From the NCBI GenBank assembly GCA_003266145.1, contig MVJJ01000004.1, forward strand, positions 1-12,329: 12,329 nt of DNA. Direction: 5' to 3'. Below the pieces are notes generated by a model. The model was not told the DNA's origin. It saw only the letters and a list, made by a program, of their open reading frames with translations, and searched no databases. Source of the stretch: Methanosphaera sp. SHI613 (GTDB lineage Archaea > Methanobacteriota > Methanobacteria > Methanobacteriales > Methanobacteriaceae). A program made the position numbers and the translations under genes. This document shows, one piece after another, positions 1-5,783 of the stretch (its first letter is position 1; every line of letters starts with the position of its first letter).

Positions 1-407
1 AAGCAGAGGAAGCTAAAAAAGCTGAGGAAGCTAGAAAGGCTGAGGAAGCTAAAAAAGCTGAACAAGCAGCTAAACAAGAATCTATAGAATCTCAGAAAAA
101 CGAAGAAAAATCCCAAAAAACAACTGATGATACATCAGATGATATAAGTGTCATATACATTGGAAGTAAACCTGTAATGAATTATGTCTTATCAATCGTT
201 ACATTAATAAACAATGGCGTTAACAAAGTCAGTGTTAAGGCAAGAGGTAGGGCTATCAACAGGGCTGTTGATGTTGCTGAAGTTGTCAGACATAAATTTA
301 TCACAAAAACCGTAGTTGAAGATATTAACATAGCAACTGAAGAAGTATTCAGGGCAGATGGTTCAGCATCAAATGTTTCAACCATTGAAATTATATTAAC
401 AATATAA
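1..407 (+). CDS. albA: Alba chromatin protein with a charged N-terminal repeat tail (5' end missing)
   Basis: The reading frame is already open at base 3 and runs 134 codons to a TAA at 405, so the true start lies left of the window. Visible residues 1-25 are three AEEA(K/R)KA-type repeats, then a Gln/Ser/Lys/Asp linker to about residue 47, then a complete Alba domain (about 48-134). Family hallmarks are GSKPVMNYVLS, VKARGRAINRAVD and the C-terminal VSTIEI strand. Alba dimers coat and bridge DNA and also bind RNA. The lysine equivalent to K16 of Sulfolobus Alba, an acetylation site, is Ser here, while the next lysine (K17 equivalent) is kept. Ordinary Alba is about 90 residues with only a short N-terminus, so the tail is unusual. 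It could be a single alpha-helix or coiled coil, or an H1-like DNA-binding tail. The Alba assignment is secure; the tail's role is inference. Confidence 0.93.
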   Translation, partial: AEEAKKAEEARKAEEAKKAEQAAKQESIESQKNEEKSQKTTDDTSDDISVIYIGSKPVMNYVLSIVTLINNGVNKVSVKARGRAINRAVDVAEVVRHKFITKTVVEDINIATEEVFRADGSASNVSTIEIILTI

Positions 408-428
408 TTTTTCATTCTTTTTTTTAAG
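408..428 (+). terminator. Oligo-T terminator of alba
   Basis: The stop codon is followed at once by T5, CATTC and an uninterrupted T8. Archaeal transcription ends at such oligo-T tracts without needing a hairpin. The T8 followed by AAGAAAAAA could also fold into a weak A/T stem. Confidence 0.6.
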
Positions 429-513
429 AAAAAATAAGCATAAATATTTTTATCCCTTTTTTTAACAATTATTGATTAAAATACATATTATTATAATTTT
501 TGAGGTGTATTAT

Positions 514-1299
514 ATGGAATTAATAGATATTGGGCTTAATTTAATGCATAAATCATATAATAAGGATAGGGTGGATGTAATTGACCAAGCAAAAAATGCA
601 GGAGTTTCAAAATCAATCATAACTGGAAGCAGTATCACATCCAGTAAACTAGCAGTGGAATATGCCAGTAAGTATCCGGACGTGTTATATGCTACTTGTG
701 GGGTTCATCCACATGACGCTAAAACATGTGATGAAAACACAATCCAGACACTACGGGACTTGGCAGATAATGATTGTGTCGTTGCAATAGGAGAATGTGG
801 TCTTGATTATAACAGGAATTTCTCTCCACAAAATGTTCAGCGTAAATGGTTTGAAAAACAAGTGGAACTCGCAGAAGAATTGGAAATGCCACTATTTTTA
901 CATGATCGTGAATCCTATGATGATTTCAGCAAGATTTTGAAGAATCATAAAAAAATAGCCACAAGGTCTGTTGTTCATTGTTTTACCGGGACTAAATATG
1001 AGGCAGAGGATTATCTTGAGTTAGGCTGTTATATAGGAGTCACCGGTTGGATATGTGATGATAGACGTAATGATGATTTATTAAAGGCAATAAAAGTCAT
1101 TCCACCTGAAAAGTTAATGATAGAAACTGATGGTCCATTCTTAATGCCAAGAGATTTTGAACAAAAACCTAAAAATAACAGAAATGAACCTAAGTATCTG
1201 CCACATATACTTAAGAGAATAGCAAAAGAAATGAATATCGACCCAGAAGAATTGGCAAAACAAGTAACAATCAACACCAAAAATTTCTTTAACATATAA
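514..1299 (+). CDS. tatD: TatD-family metal-dependent DNase
   Basis: TIM-barrel hydrolase of the TatD family, a metal-dependent nuclease; the E. coli relative is a 3'-5' exonuclease on DNA and RNA. The ATG at 514 is chosen because GAGGTG at 502-507 is a good SD. An upstream in-frame ATG at 472 lacks one and would add 14 hydrophobic residues. The resulting 261 residues match the family length. Metal and active-site motifs are GVHPHD (H65, H67), AIGECGLD (E94), FLHDRE (H130), VHCFTG (H155) and IETDGP (D206). The N-terminal DIGLNL replaces the usual HxH, as in E. coli TatD itself. That start, together with GLDYNRNFSPQ, VTGWICDDRR and NNRNEP, places it in the bacterial TatD branch rather than the more common YcfH type. 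Transfer from bacteria is plausible but unproven. It stands alone, between oligo-T tracts. Confidence 0.92.
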   Translation: MELIDIGLNLMHKSYNKDRVDVIDQAKNAGVSKSIITGSSITSSKLAVEYASKYPDVLYATCGVHPHDAKTCDENTIQTLRDLADNDCVVAIGECGLDYNRNFSPQNVQRKWFEKQVELAEELEMPLFLHDRESYDDFSKILKNHKKIATRSVVHCFTGTKYEAEDYLELGCYIGVTGWICDDRRNDDLLKAIKVIPPEKLMIETDGPFLMPRDFEQKPKNNRNEPKYLPHILKRIAKEMNIDPEELAKQVTINTKNFFNI

Positions 1300-1302
1300 T
1301 CT

Positions 1303-1323
1303 CCCCTTTTTTTTATTATTTTA
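1303..1323 (+). terminator. C4T8 terminator of tatD
   Basis: CCCC followed by T8 at 1307-1314 and further T-rich sequence, only a few bases after the tatD stop. A second C5T7 tract follows near 1356-1368. Both fit archaeal oligo-T termination. Confidence 0.6.
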
Positions 1324-1462
1324 TTCTCGTAATTCGTTATTCATTCTATTAAAACACCCCCTTTTTTTGAATTTCTACCCTAATAAATTGATAATAATCC
1401 ATAATTAAAAAATTCATTCGTAAATTATTCTATTTTTTATTTATGATAGTTATAACAATTAC

Positions 1463-1493
1463 TTTTATAAATGTAAAATTATATATAATTACA
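1463..1493 (+). promoter_or_regulatory. Promoter and candidate autoregulatory operator of the ArsR gene
   Basis: TTTTATAAA at 1463-1471 is a plausible archaeal TATA box 59 bases before the ATG, which would place the transcription start near 1490-1495. Just inside it is an inverted repeat, TGTAA-N12-TTACA (1472-1493), whose middle contains the perfect 14-bp palindrome AATTATATATAATT (1477-1490). ArsR repressors usually bind such dyads over their own start site. Palindromes are frequent in AT-rich DNA, so the operator call is inference. Confidence 0.45.
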
Positions 1494-1529
1494 TAACTAC
1501 TAAACAATCGTAGGAAGCGAAATAAAAGT

Positions 1530-1874
1530 ATGACATGTGAAAATTTAAAAGAAGAACATGTGCAAAAGTTAAGAAAATTAAATGATGAATTACCTTCATT
1601 TGGTGACTTTGAAGATTATTCTGATAAATTAAAAGCATTATCTGACCCTACACGATTGAAAATATTATATTTGCTATCTGAAGGTTCTTGTTGTACATGT
1701 TCTATACAAGAAATTTTAGATAAGCCACAGTCAAATGTATCTCATCATTTGAAGATATTGAAGAACGCTGGGTTTATCGATAGTAAAAAAGATGGTATCT
1801 GGGTTTATCACAAAGTTAAAGATCCAGAGATAATCGATTTGTTGGATAATTTAAATCATTTAATTACCAATTAA
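1530..1874 (+). CDS. ArsR/SmtB-family metal-sensing transcriptional repressor
   Basis: A 114-residue winged-helix DNA-binding protein. The family signature LKALSDPTRLKILYLLSEG is at 34-52, the recognition helix QSNVSHHLKILKNAGFI at 67-83 and the wing SKKDGIWVYHKV at 85-96. Cysteines in CCTC (54, 55, 57) sit where ArsR has ELCVCDL. C55-x-C57 is therefore the classic alpha-3 soft-metal site, and C3 near the N-terminus could supply a further ligand as in CadC. Metal or metalloid binding would release DNA; the actual inducer cannot be read from sequence. No arsenite pump, arsenate reductase or metal transporter is adjacent, so it may control only itself or a distant target. The start is the first in-frame ATG, with AGGAAG at 1512-1517 as a rather distant SD. 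Confidence 0.9.
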   Translation: MTCENLKEEHVQKLRKLNDELPSFGDFEDYSDKLKALSDPTRLKILYLLSEGSCCTCSIQEILDKPQSNVSHHLKILKNAGFIDSKKDGIWVYHKVKDPEIIDLLDNLNHLITN

Positions 1875-1884
1875 AAAAAAATTA

Positions 1885-1910
1885 ACTTTTCTTTTTTTAT
1901 ATTCTTTTTT
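1885..1910 (+). terminator. T-tract terminator of the ArsR gene
   Basis: Three successive T runs (T4, T7 and T6) begin 13 bases after the stop. About 150 further bases up to 2063 show no gene-like signal. Confidence 0.5.
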
Positions 1911-2063
1911 AAAAATTCATTATATGTATTCCCTACTCATATTGAAAGATTACTGATTCTAAGTGATTATTCATTGTTAAAGCCAAAATACGCTTTTGAT
2001 GGATTTATGAATATTTAAAATTAGCCTGTTATTGTAGGGGGTTAAATAAGGTAAGCATGGAAT

Positions 2064-2453
2064 CTAATCGATTTTATCCATACTTATTGGTCCTTCACTT
2101 TCGGACCATGTTTCAACGTATCTGCCCGGTGCCATACCTTCATATTGACCTTTCTCATTTTCGCTTATGGTAATGTATGACTTATGGACATTGGATTGTG
2201 AATTTGATGATTGCTGTGAAGCTTGTTTTGATGAACTGCCCTGATTTTTATTGTTGGATGTGCTTTGTGATTGATCATTGGTAGTATTGTTTGTCTGATT
2301 CAAACTCATGTTTTGGCTATCATTCATTGTTGTATTGTTAGTGTCATTGGTGGTATTGTTGACTGGATTTAGCATGCCTGTAGAAAAGACAACTATTCCA
2401 AGCAGTATTAAAACAACAGCAGCAATTACTGCAATTTGCATATTCTCTCTCAA
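2064..2453 (-). CDS. Membrane-anchored low-complexity surface protein, MREN-type N-terminus
   Basis: A 129-residue protein of unknown function. One transmembrane segment (about residues 5-27) is followed by an outward-facing Asn/Thr/Ser/Gln-rich stalk (28-88) with many overlapping N-x-S/T sequons (for example NNTT, NDT, NMS, NQT), suggesting heavy N-glycosylation. A short C-terminal part (about 89-129) contains GMAPGRYVETW. The start is taken as TTG (2451-2453) because GAGGT lies 7 bases before it and because this gives MREN, the same N-terminus as the surface protein at 6525-7049. An ATG at 2439-2441 is the alternative. The stalk suggests a cell-wall or pseudomurein-spanning protein, which is inference. 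No catalytic domain is visible. Confidence 0.72.
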   Translation of the reverse strand: MRENMQIAVIAAVVLILLGIVVFSTGMLNPVNNTTNDTNNTTMNDSQNMSLNQTNNTTNDQSQSTSNNKNQGSSSKQASQQSSNSQSNVHKSYITISENEKGQYEGMAPGRYVETWSESEGPISMDKID

Positions 2454-2477
2454 ATTATTACCTCTTTTTCAATTGAC

Positions 2478-2508
2478 ATGATAATTTTATCATTATTTAT
2501 ATTTAAAG
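2478..2508 (-). promoter_or_regulatory. Promoter with 16-bp palindrome upstream of the MREN protein
   Basis: On the minus strand TTTAAATATAAA (2507 to 2496) is a possible TATA box. It is followed by the palindrome ATGATAA-TT-TTATCAT (2478-2493), which falls between TATA box and expected start site, where a repressor would block initiation. The divergent gap 2454-2778 also holds the promoter of the secreted protein and is otherwise plain AT-rich DNA. Confidence 0.35.
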
Positions 2509-2719
2509 TTTTTGTATTTTTCACAATAATATAATCAACAAAAGATATGGTGGCTTATTTTTAATTATAATGGGTTAGATTGTCTTTATATAAAAATCTA
2601 TTTGATTAAACCATCATTTTTTAGCATAATGTTAATTTAAGATAAAAAAATATACTTTTAATCGATTTGATTTGGAATAGAATTTCATATATTTATTAAT
2701 ATTTAAAATAAAGCGATAA

Positions 2720-2770
2720 TTATATAAGTTTTAATTTCGATAATTTTCTATTATAAAAAAATAAAGGAGG
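2720..2770 (+). promoter_or_regulatory. TATA box and strong SD of the secreted protein
   Basis: TTATATAAG at 2720-2728 is a good archaeal TATA box, with purine-rich AAGCGATAA before it as a possible BRE. AAAGGAGG at 2763-2770 is a near-perfect SD 8 bases before the ATG at 2779. Confidence 0.6.
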
Positions 2771-2778
2771 AAAATCAA

Positions 2779-3201
2779 ATGGTAAATAAGAAAATAATCT
2801 TTACATTATTTATCATAATGGGTATACTGACTGCATCCTCTGTAGTATCTGCCGGATTATTTGATTCATCATCATCTGATGATTTAAACGTATCAGATAT
2901 TACCATAGTCAGTGAAGGCTACTCCATGTACAAGGTAAACTGTGAAGTAACTCCTAAAAAGGATTTTAATTATCTTGAAATGCAGGTAATCTTCTACGAC
3001 AGCAGTGATGCAGTAATCGGTAAAAGCGCTTTAGTATGGAATACGAATAATCCTGCAAAAGACCAACTGATAAAAGTTTCAGGTACTGCAATGACCGATG
3101 ATGCAAGTTCCACACCGGCACGTGCTGAAGTATACTTTGTAGATACTGCATTTGGAAGTACAAAAGATGATGCAATATTCATTCAAAACGTAACAATGTA
3201 A
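2779..3201 (+). CDS. Small secreted protein, possible FxLYD-like beta domain
   Basis: 140 residues. The N-terminus is a classic signal peptide: charged MVNKK, a hydrophobic stretch (6-20) and SVVSA-GLF, with cleavage predicted after A25. A Ser/Asp linker (30-38) precedes a beta-rich domain of about 100 residues. Its central strands NYLEMQVIFYDSSDAVIGKSALVW resemble the short extracellular FxLYD-type domains of archaeal and Gram-positive surface proteins. That resemblance is by eye only. There is a single Cys (C55) and two sequons (N37, N137). No membrane anchor remains after cleavage, so the product is probably released or held non-covalently at the wall. It has its own promoter, SD and terminator, so it is a monocistronic gene. 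Function unknown. Confidence 0.82.
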   Translation: MVNKKIIFTLFIIMGILTASSVVSAGLFDSSSSDDLNVSDITIVSEGYSMYKVNCEVTPKKDFNYLEMQVIFYDSSDAVIGKSALVWNTNNPAKDQLIKVSGTAMTDDASSTPARAEVYFVDTAFGSTKDDAIFIQNVTM

Positions 3202-3209
3202 ATCGATAC

Positions 3210-3231
3210 TTTTTTTCTTCTTATTTTTTTT
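3210..3231 (+). terminator. Oligo-T terminator of the secreted protein
   Basis: T7, CTTCTTA and T8 begin 9 bases after the stop. The region to 3315 separates two convergent genes; an A7 run at 3261-3267 gives a T7 tract for the minus-strand gene coming the other way. Confidence 0.6.
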
Positions 3232-3315
3232 CATAACGAATTTAACCAATTATCTGGCTTAAAAAAATAGTAATAATGGGAGTTAAACAATAAAAACTAG
3301 CTTTTATACGATTAT

Positions 3316-4008
3316 CTATTTCTGATTCATATATCTTCTAGTATAAGGACAGGCATATATGCACTTTCCGCATACAGTATCCGGTTTTCCAAGATTAACT
3401 TCGGATATCTTCAGAGCATATGCTTCACATTTTTTATCATCATAAAAGTCATTTCTTTTCAACTTATAGTTCCACTCGATACCGCTGATTGCATTGCCCT
3501 TACATGCATCCTTACATATGTTGCAATTACCGCATTGTGATTTGAGAATTGGCTTGCCGTACTCTAATGGTGCATCAGTCATTACAGAGGTTAATCGCAG
3601 TGCAGATCCATACTCCCTGGTTGTTAGTAAAGCCGATTTTCCAATCCATCCAAGGCCCGCCTTAGTAGCAAATGTCTTGTGTGGCAGTTCAAATGAATTG
3701 AATTCTCCAAAATCCTTTCCTAATCGCTGTTTGGTCTGTGCATAAGCTTTATAACCTCGTTCAATTAAATACTCCTCACAAAGCATGCCTAACTCATCTA
3801 GCTTGTTGTTCATGTCCACTAGTTTTAACACGTATTCCATGGTCGGTGCATTGGACATTCTTTTAAGAATCTCCCGGGGATATGCGATGTAGAATATTAC
3901 TCCCGAGTTCAATCCGGGCATTATGGTCACATCGCTGATATCTGCATATCCAACTTTAAATGCTCCGTTATCCATTAGATACTTTCTTAAATCAGATGAT
4001 AATGTCAT
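3316..4008 (-). CDS. QueG-like protein with two [4Fe-4S] clusters
   Basis: 230 residues resembling the core of epoxyqueuosine reductase QueG. FATKAGLGWIGKSALL (113-128) and LTSVMTDAPLEYGKP (139-153) match the QueG cobalamin/active-site region. Eight cysteines form the double-cluster domain: C159, C162, C165 and C169, then C194 (in KKCEAYALKISE, like QueG RCISYLTIE), C213, C216 and C220 (CGKCIYACPYTRRY). The protein is far shorter than QueG (roughly 370 residues) and lacks the C-terminal HEAT-like part. The QueG catalytic Asp before the GWxGK motif appears to be N104, judged from a remembered E. coli sequence. Methanogens make archaeosine rather than queuosine, so the substrate is probably different; it may be a redox protein with or without corrinoid. 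The start ATG has only a weak SD (AGGCG). It follows the 105-residue gene by 48 bases, a possible operon. Confidence 0.8.
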   Translation of the reverse strand: MTLSSDLRKYLMDNGAFKVGYADISDVTIMPGLNSGVIFYIAYPREILKRMSNAPTMEYVLKLVDMNNKLDELGMLCEEYLIERGYKAYAQTKQRLGKDFGEFNSFELPHKTFATKAGLGWIGKSALLTTREYGSALRLTSVMTDAPLEYGKPILKSQCGNCNICKDACKGNAISGIEWNYKLKRNDFYDDKKCEAYALKISEVNLGKPDTVCGKCIYACPYTRRYMNQK

Positions 4009-4056
4009 ATTATACGCCTATTGTTGTTGAAAAATGCTAATGATTCATTTTACGTG

Positions 4057-4374
4057 TTATGGTAATGACTTATAATGTTCATATTCATAACTGATTAAGG
4101 TAGGATTTCTAAAGCATTTGATGTTTGAGATTAATATTTTCTCATGATTGTCATCTTCAAATTCTAAAGATAAATAGTAGTTATCCTTTGCATTTAATAC
4201 CTTATTTTTGAATTCAGGATCATTTAATGTTTGAATTGCCTTCATGTCGTTATCGTCATAGTCATCTATTTGTTTTAATCTATTAAGCGTGCATATGAAA
4301 TGTTCGCCATTGGAAAATAGGGCATAGGACTTTTTCCAATCATAAATTTCTCCTGTAATCAAATATTTTTCCAT
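4057..4374 (-). CDS. Small acidic protein of unknown function
   Basis: 105 residues, not recognised. It appears soluble: no signal peptide or membrane segment, mixed alpha/beta character, rich in Asp, Glu, Tyr and Asn. It starts MEKYLITGEIYDWKKSYALFS and has hydrophobic strand-like stretches at YYLSLEF (66-72) and KILISNIKCF (79-88). The start is well supported by GGAGAT (4381-4386) 6 bases upstream of the ATG. The QueG-like gene follows in the same direction after 48 bases with no clear terminator between them, so the two may be co-transcribed and functionally linked; that is inference. Base composition is like that of its neighbours. Confidence 0.72.
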   Translation of the reverse strand: MEKYLITGEIYDWKKSYALFSNGEHFICTLNRLKQIDDYDDNDMKAIQTLNDPEFKNKVLNAKDNYYLSLEFEDDNHEKILISNIKCFRNPTLISYEYEHYKSLP

Positions 4375-4766
4375 AAATAAATCTCCATATTAGATTCTTC
4401 TAATTATGATTATCTTCTATCTAATTATTAACTATTATTATATTAATACATTATGTTCTTAATTTGAAAAAAAAGTATTACTAAGTTTCTGTTGTTGTTT
4501 TATGTGAATTTCTGTATTGTTGATGTGTGTCTACTTAAAACGATTGGTGATGTCATCAAAGAATTTAATTTAATTATCTGTAATTTCTAATCTGAGGTTA
4601 TATTAAACATTCACTTTATAATATTAATATTTAAATCTAATTTTAATTAAAATATTTTATAATATCTAATTCTTATTTTATTTATATTAGTTTAAACAAA
4701 ACTTTGTATTGGTAAGTAGATGTTTATTTCTATTACATTTTAATCATTCTATCAACTTTAGTAAAT
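4375..4766. other. AT-rich intergenic stretch without visible gene
   Basis: About 390 bases with stops in all frames. It must contain the promoter of the 105-residue gene, but several equally weak TATA-like sequences compete. TTTATATTAG at 4681-4690 could be a plus-strand TATA box for the small ORF further right. No repeat or hairpin stands out. Confidence 0.5.
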
Positions 4767-4834
4767 CTAACCTCTTCAAAACATGATTAAATCATTTGAT
4801 TGGTATTGTTGGGTGTATGGTTAGTAGAGGTGAT
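4767..4834 (+). promoter_or_regulatory. Possible folded leader that can cover an SD
   Basis: CTAACC (4767-4772) can pair with GGTTAG (4819-4824), enclosing the dyad ATGATT-A-AATCAT (4783-4795). The overlapping CCTCT (4771-4775) can instead pair with AGAGG (4826-4830), the heart of the SD of the 30-codon ORF. The two pairings share bases and exclude each other. This is what a translational switch would look like, but the stems are short and may be chance. Confidence 0.25.
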
Positions 4835-4837
4835 TTT

Positions 4838-4930
4838 ATGCTCACTCAACTTACAATAAATTCTACTATTCTTGGATATTATCATCAAGATAGTAACTAT
4901 TCTGAAATTACTTGGAATAATCTGGAATAA
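4838..4930 (+). CDS. Candidate small ORF, 30 residues, strong SD
   Basis: ATG at 4838 follows GAGGTGAT (4827-4834), an exact complement to the usual archaeal 16S 3' tail at a short spacing, and reads MLTQLTINSTILGYYHQDSN then YSEITWNNLE before TAA. It is not recognised, has no clear membrane segment and contains three Tyr and one Trp. The last codons lie in a tandem duplication of TGGAATAATC (4913-4922 and 4923-4932). Because the unit is 10 bases long, the duplication shifts the frame. Without one copy the frame would continue to a TGA at 5004-5006, giving 52 residues. So this may be a real micropeptide, a leader peptide of the histone region, or the remains of a longer gene. Translation is suggested only by the SD. 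Confidence 0.35.
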   Translation: MLTQLTINSTILGYYHQDSNYSEITWNNLE

Positions 4931-4932
4931 TC
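4913..4932 (+). repeat. Tandem 10-bp duplication
   Basis: Two exact adjacent copies of TGGAATAATC. The hairpin GAATAAT-N6-ATTATTC (4937-4956) follows directly, and a second one, TATCCTT-N8-AAGGATA (4974-4995), comes just before the histone TATA box. The duplication overlaps the end of the small ORF and changes its frame. Confidence 0.75.
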
Positions 4933-5015
4933 TATTGAATAATCAGATAATTATTCTTACAATAATATATTCATATCCTTCCCAAAGTAAGGATAGTAAA
5001 AACTGATTAAAAGTG

Positions 5016-5074
5016 TATATATTTAACTTTATTTACCCCAAATAATAACTAATATAATTTACAATTGGAGATGA
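5016..5074 (+). promoter_or_regulatory. TATA box and SD of histone gene 1
   Basis: GTATATATTTAA with core TATATAT at 5016-5022 is a good TATA box, putting the transcription start near 5042-5047. TTGGAGATGA (5065-5074) is the SD, with GGAG 10 bases before the ATG. A nearly identical SD-to-ATG block recurs at 11615-11634 without a gene. Confidence 0.6.
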
Positions 5075-5080
5075 ATAAAA

Positions 5081-5281
5081 ATGACAGAATTACCATTAGC
5101 ACCAATTAAAAGAATTATCAAAGAAGCCGGTGGAAAAAGAATCAGTGACGAAGCAGTAATTGAACTAGCAAAAGTCCTGGAAGAAATTGGAGAAGAAGTA
5201 GCCGTAGATGCTAACAAATTAGCAAATCATGCTGGACGAAAAACAGTCACCGGTGCTGACATTAAACTAGCACTCAAATAA
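5081..5281 (+). CDS. Archaeal histone 1 (HMf family)
   Basis: 66 residues forming one histone fold without tails: helix 1 LAPIKRIIKEAGG (6-18), helix 2 SDEAVIELAKVLEEIGEEVAVDANKLANHAG (22-52), the RKT DNA-contact motif (53-55) and helix 3 TGADIKLALK (57-66). It dimerises, wraps DNA and, in this family, can stack into hypernucleosomes; the loop Gly and the dimer-dimer residues L47, H50 and D60 (HMfB L46, H49, D59) are present. Compared with histone 2 it has Gly-Lys instead of Ala-Glu in loop 1, Asn instead of Lys before HAGRKT, and Gly-Ala-Asp-Ile-Lys instead of Ala-Asp-Asp-Ile-Glu in helix 3. Surface charge and probably stacking therefore differ. It has its own promoter and 3' hairpin, so it is a separate unit from histone 2. 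Confidence 0.96.
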   Translation: MTELPLAPIKRIIKEAGGKRISDEAVIELAKVLEEIGEEVAVDANKLANHAGRKTVTGADIKLALK

Positions 5282-5294
5282 AAAAAGAATGATG

Positions 5295-5322
5295 AGTATA
5301 TGTTAGCATTATAACATATACT
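5295..5322 (+). terminator. 3' hairpin of histone gene 1
   Basis: AGTATATGTTA-N6-TAACATATACT, a perfect 11-bp stem with a 6-base loop, 13 bases after the stop codon. No long T run follows, only ACCTTCTAATTTAACC, so it may stabilise or mark the 3' end rather than terminate. Its upper stem (TGTTA/TAACA) is shared with the hairpin after histone 2. Confidence 0.65.
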
Positions 5323-5420
5323 ACCTTCTAATTTAACCAAATAAACACCCAAACAATTAGTATTTGCTTATTTTAAATAGTTATTCAATATTTTTAGATT
5401 ATTTTACCACTTCTATTTTT

Positions 5421-5579
5421 TGCAGTACAAAACATTTATTTGTTTTAATGGGGTATGTGTTATTTTTCCCATCTAAACATATTATAGAATATAATGTTCC
5501 ACAACAGATGTACTGTAGCACAATAAAATATTGTAGTACACATATTAAATTATGTTCCACAGTAAGTTATTGTAGCACA
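5421..5579 (+). repeat. Cluster of TGTNNNACA elements between the histone genes
   Basis: Six 9-base elements: TGCAGTACA (5421), TGTTCCACA (5495), TGTAGCACA (5514), TGTAGTACA (5532), TGTTCCACA (5553) and TGTAGCACA (5571). The last five start 19, 18, 21 and 18 bases apart, roughly two helical turns. TGTTCCACA plus TGTAGCACA forms a module repeated after 57-58 bases. Adjacent units also pair with each other (ACAATA-aaa-TATTGT, ACATA-N6-TATGT). Five of the six lie in one frame of a 72-codon open stretch from a TTG at 5364, where every one reads Cys-Ser-Thr. That stretch lacks an SD and is not called as a gene. The intergenic region 5282-5783 holds nothing else besides the histone 1 hairpin and the histone 2 promoter. 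Confidence 0.7.
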
Positions 5580-5725
5580 TAACTCTCATATATGAAAAAA
5601 ATTTTTTCATATTTAATAATTTAATTTATGAATCAAAAATAAATTATAATACATTTCAGGATATCTTAATATTTTACTACAAATATGAATGATAAAAGGA
5701 GTATTTTAGCCCATTCATGTATAAA

Positions 5726-5735
5726 TTATATATAA
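5726..5735 (+). promoter_or_regulatory. TATA box of histone gene 2
   Basis: TTATATATAA, a perfect 10-bp palindromic TATA box about 50-58 bases before the ATG at 5784, predicting a transcription start near 5756-5760. AGGAG (5768-5772) is the SD. An out-of-frame ATG at 5776 lies between SD and the true start. Confidence 0.6.
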
Positions 5736-5783
5736 TGTTAGCTACATAATATTAAATATCAAATTATAGGAGTTTATGATATT

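Noticed and set aside
182..415. Minus-strand open frame opposite alba
   Set aside because: Mirror of the alba coding sequence with no SD; composition follows the opposite strand.
472..513. Upstream ATG for tatD
   Set aside because: It lacks an SD and adds 14 hydrophobic residues not found in TatD proteins; GAGGTG supports 514.
3494..3745. 83-codon plus-strand frame opposite the QueG-like gene
   Set aside because: It is the reverse of the Cys-rich coding region; no SD.
4741..4840. tRNA or classical riboswitch
   Set aside because: No cloverleaf, T-loop GTTCRA or known aptamer core could be found; GC content is too low for an archaeal tRNA.
5421..5579. CRISPR array
   Set aside because: The repeated units are only 9 bases with 9-12 base gaps, far too short for CRISPR repeats and spacers, and no cas gene is present.
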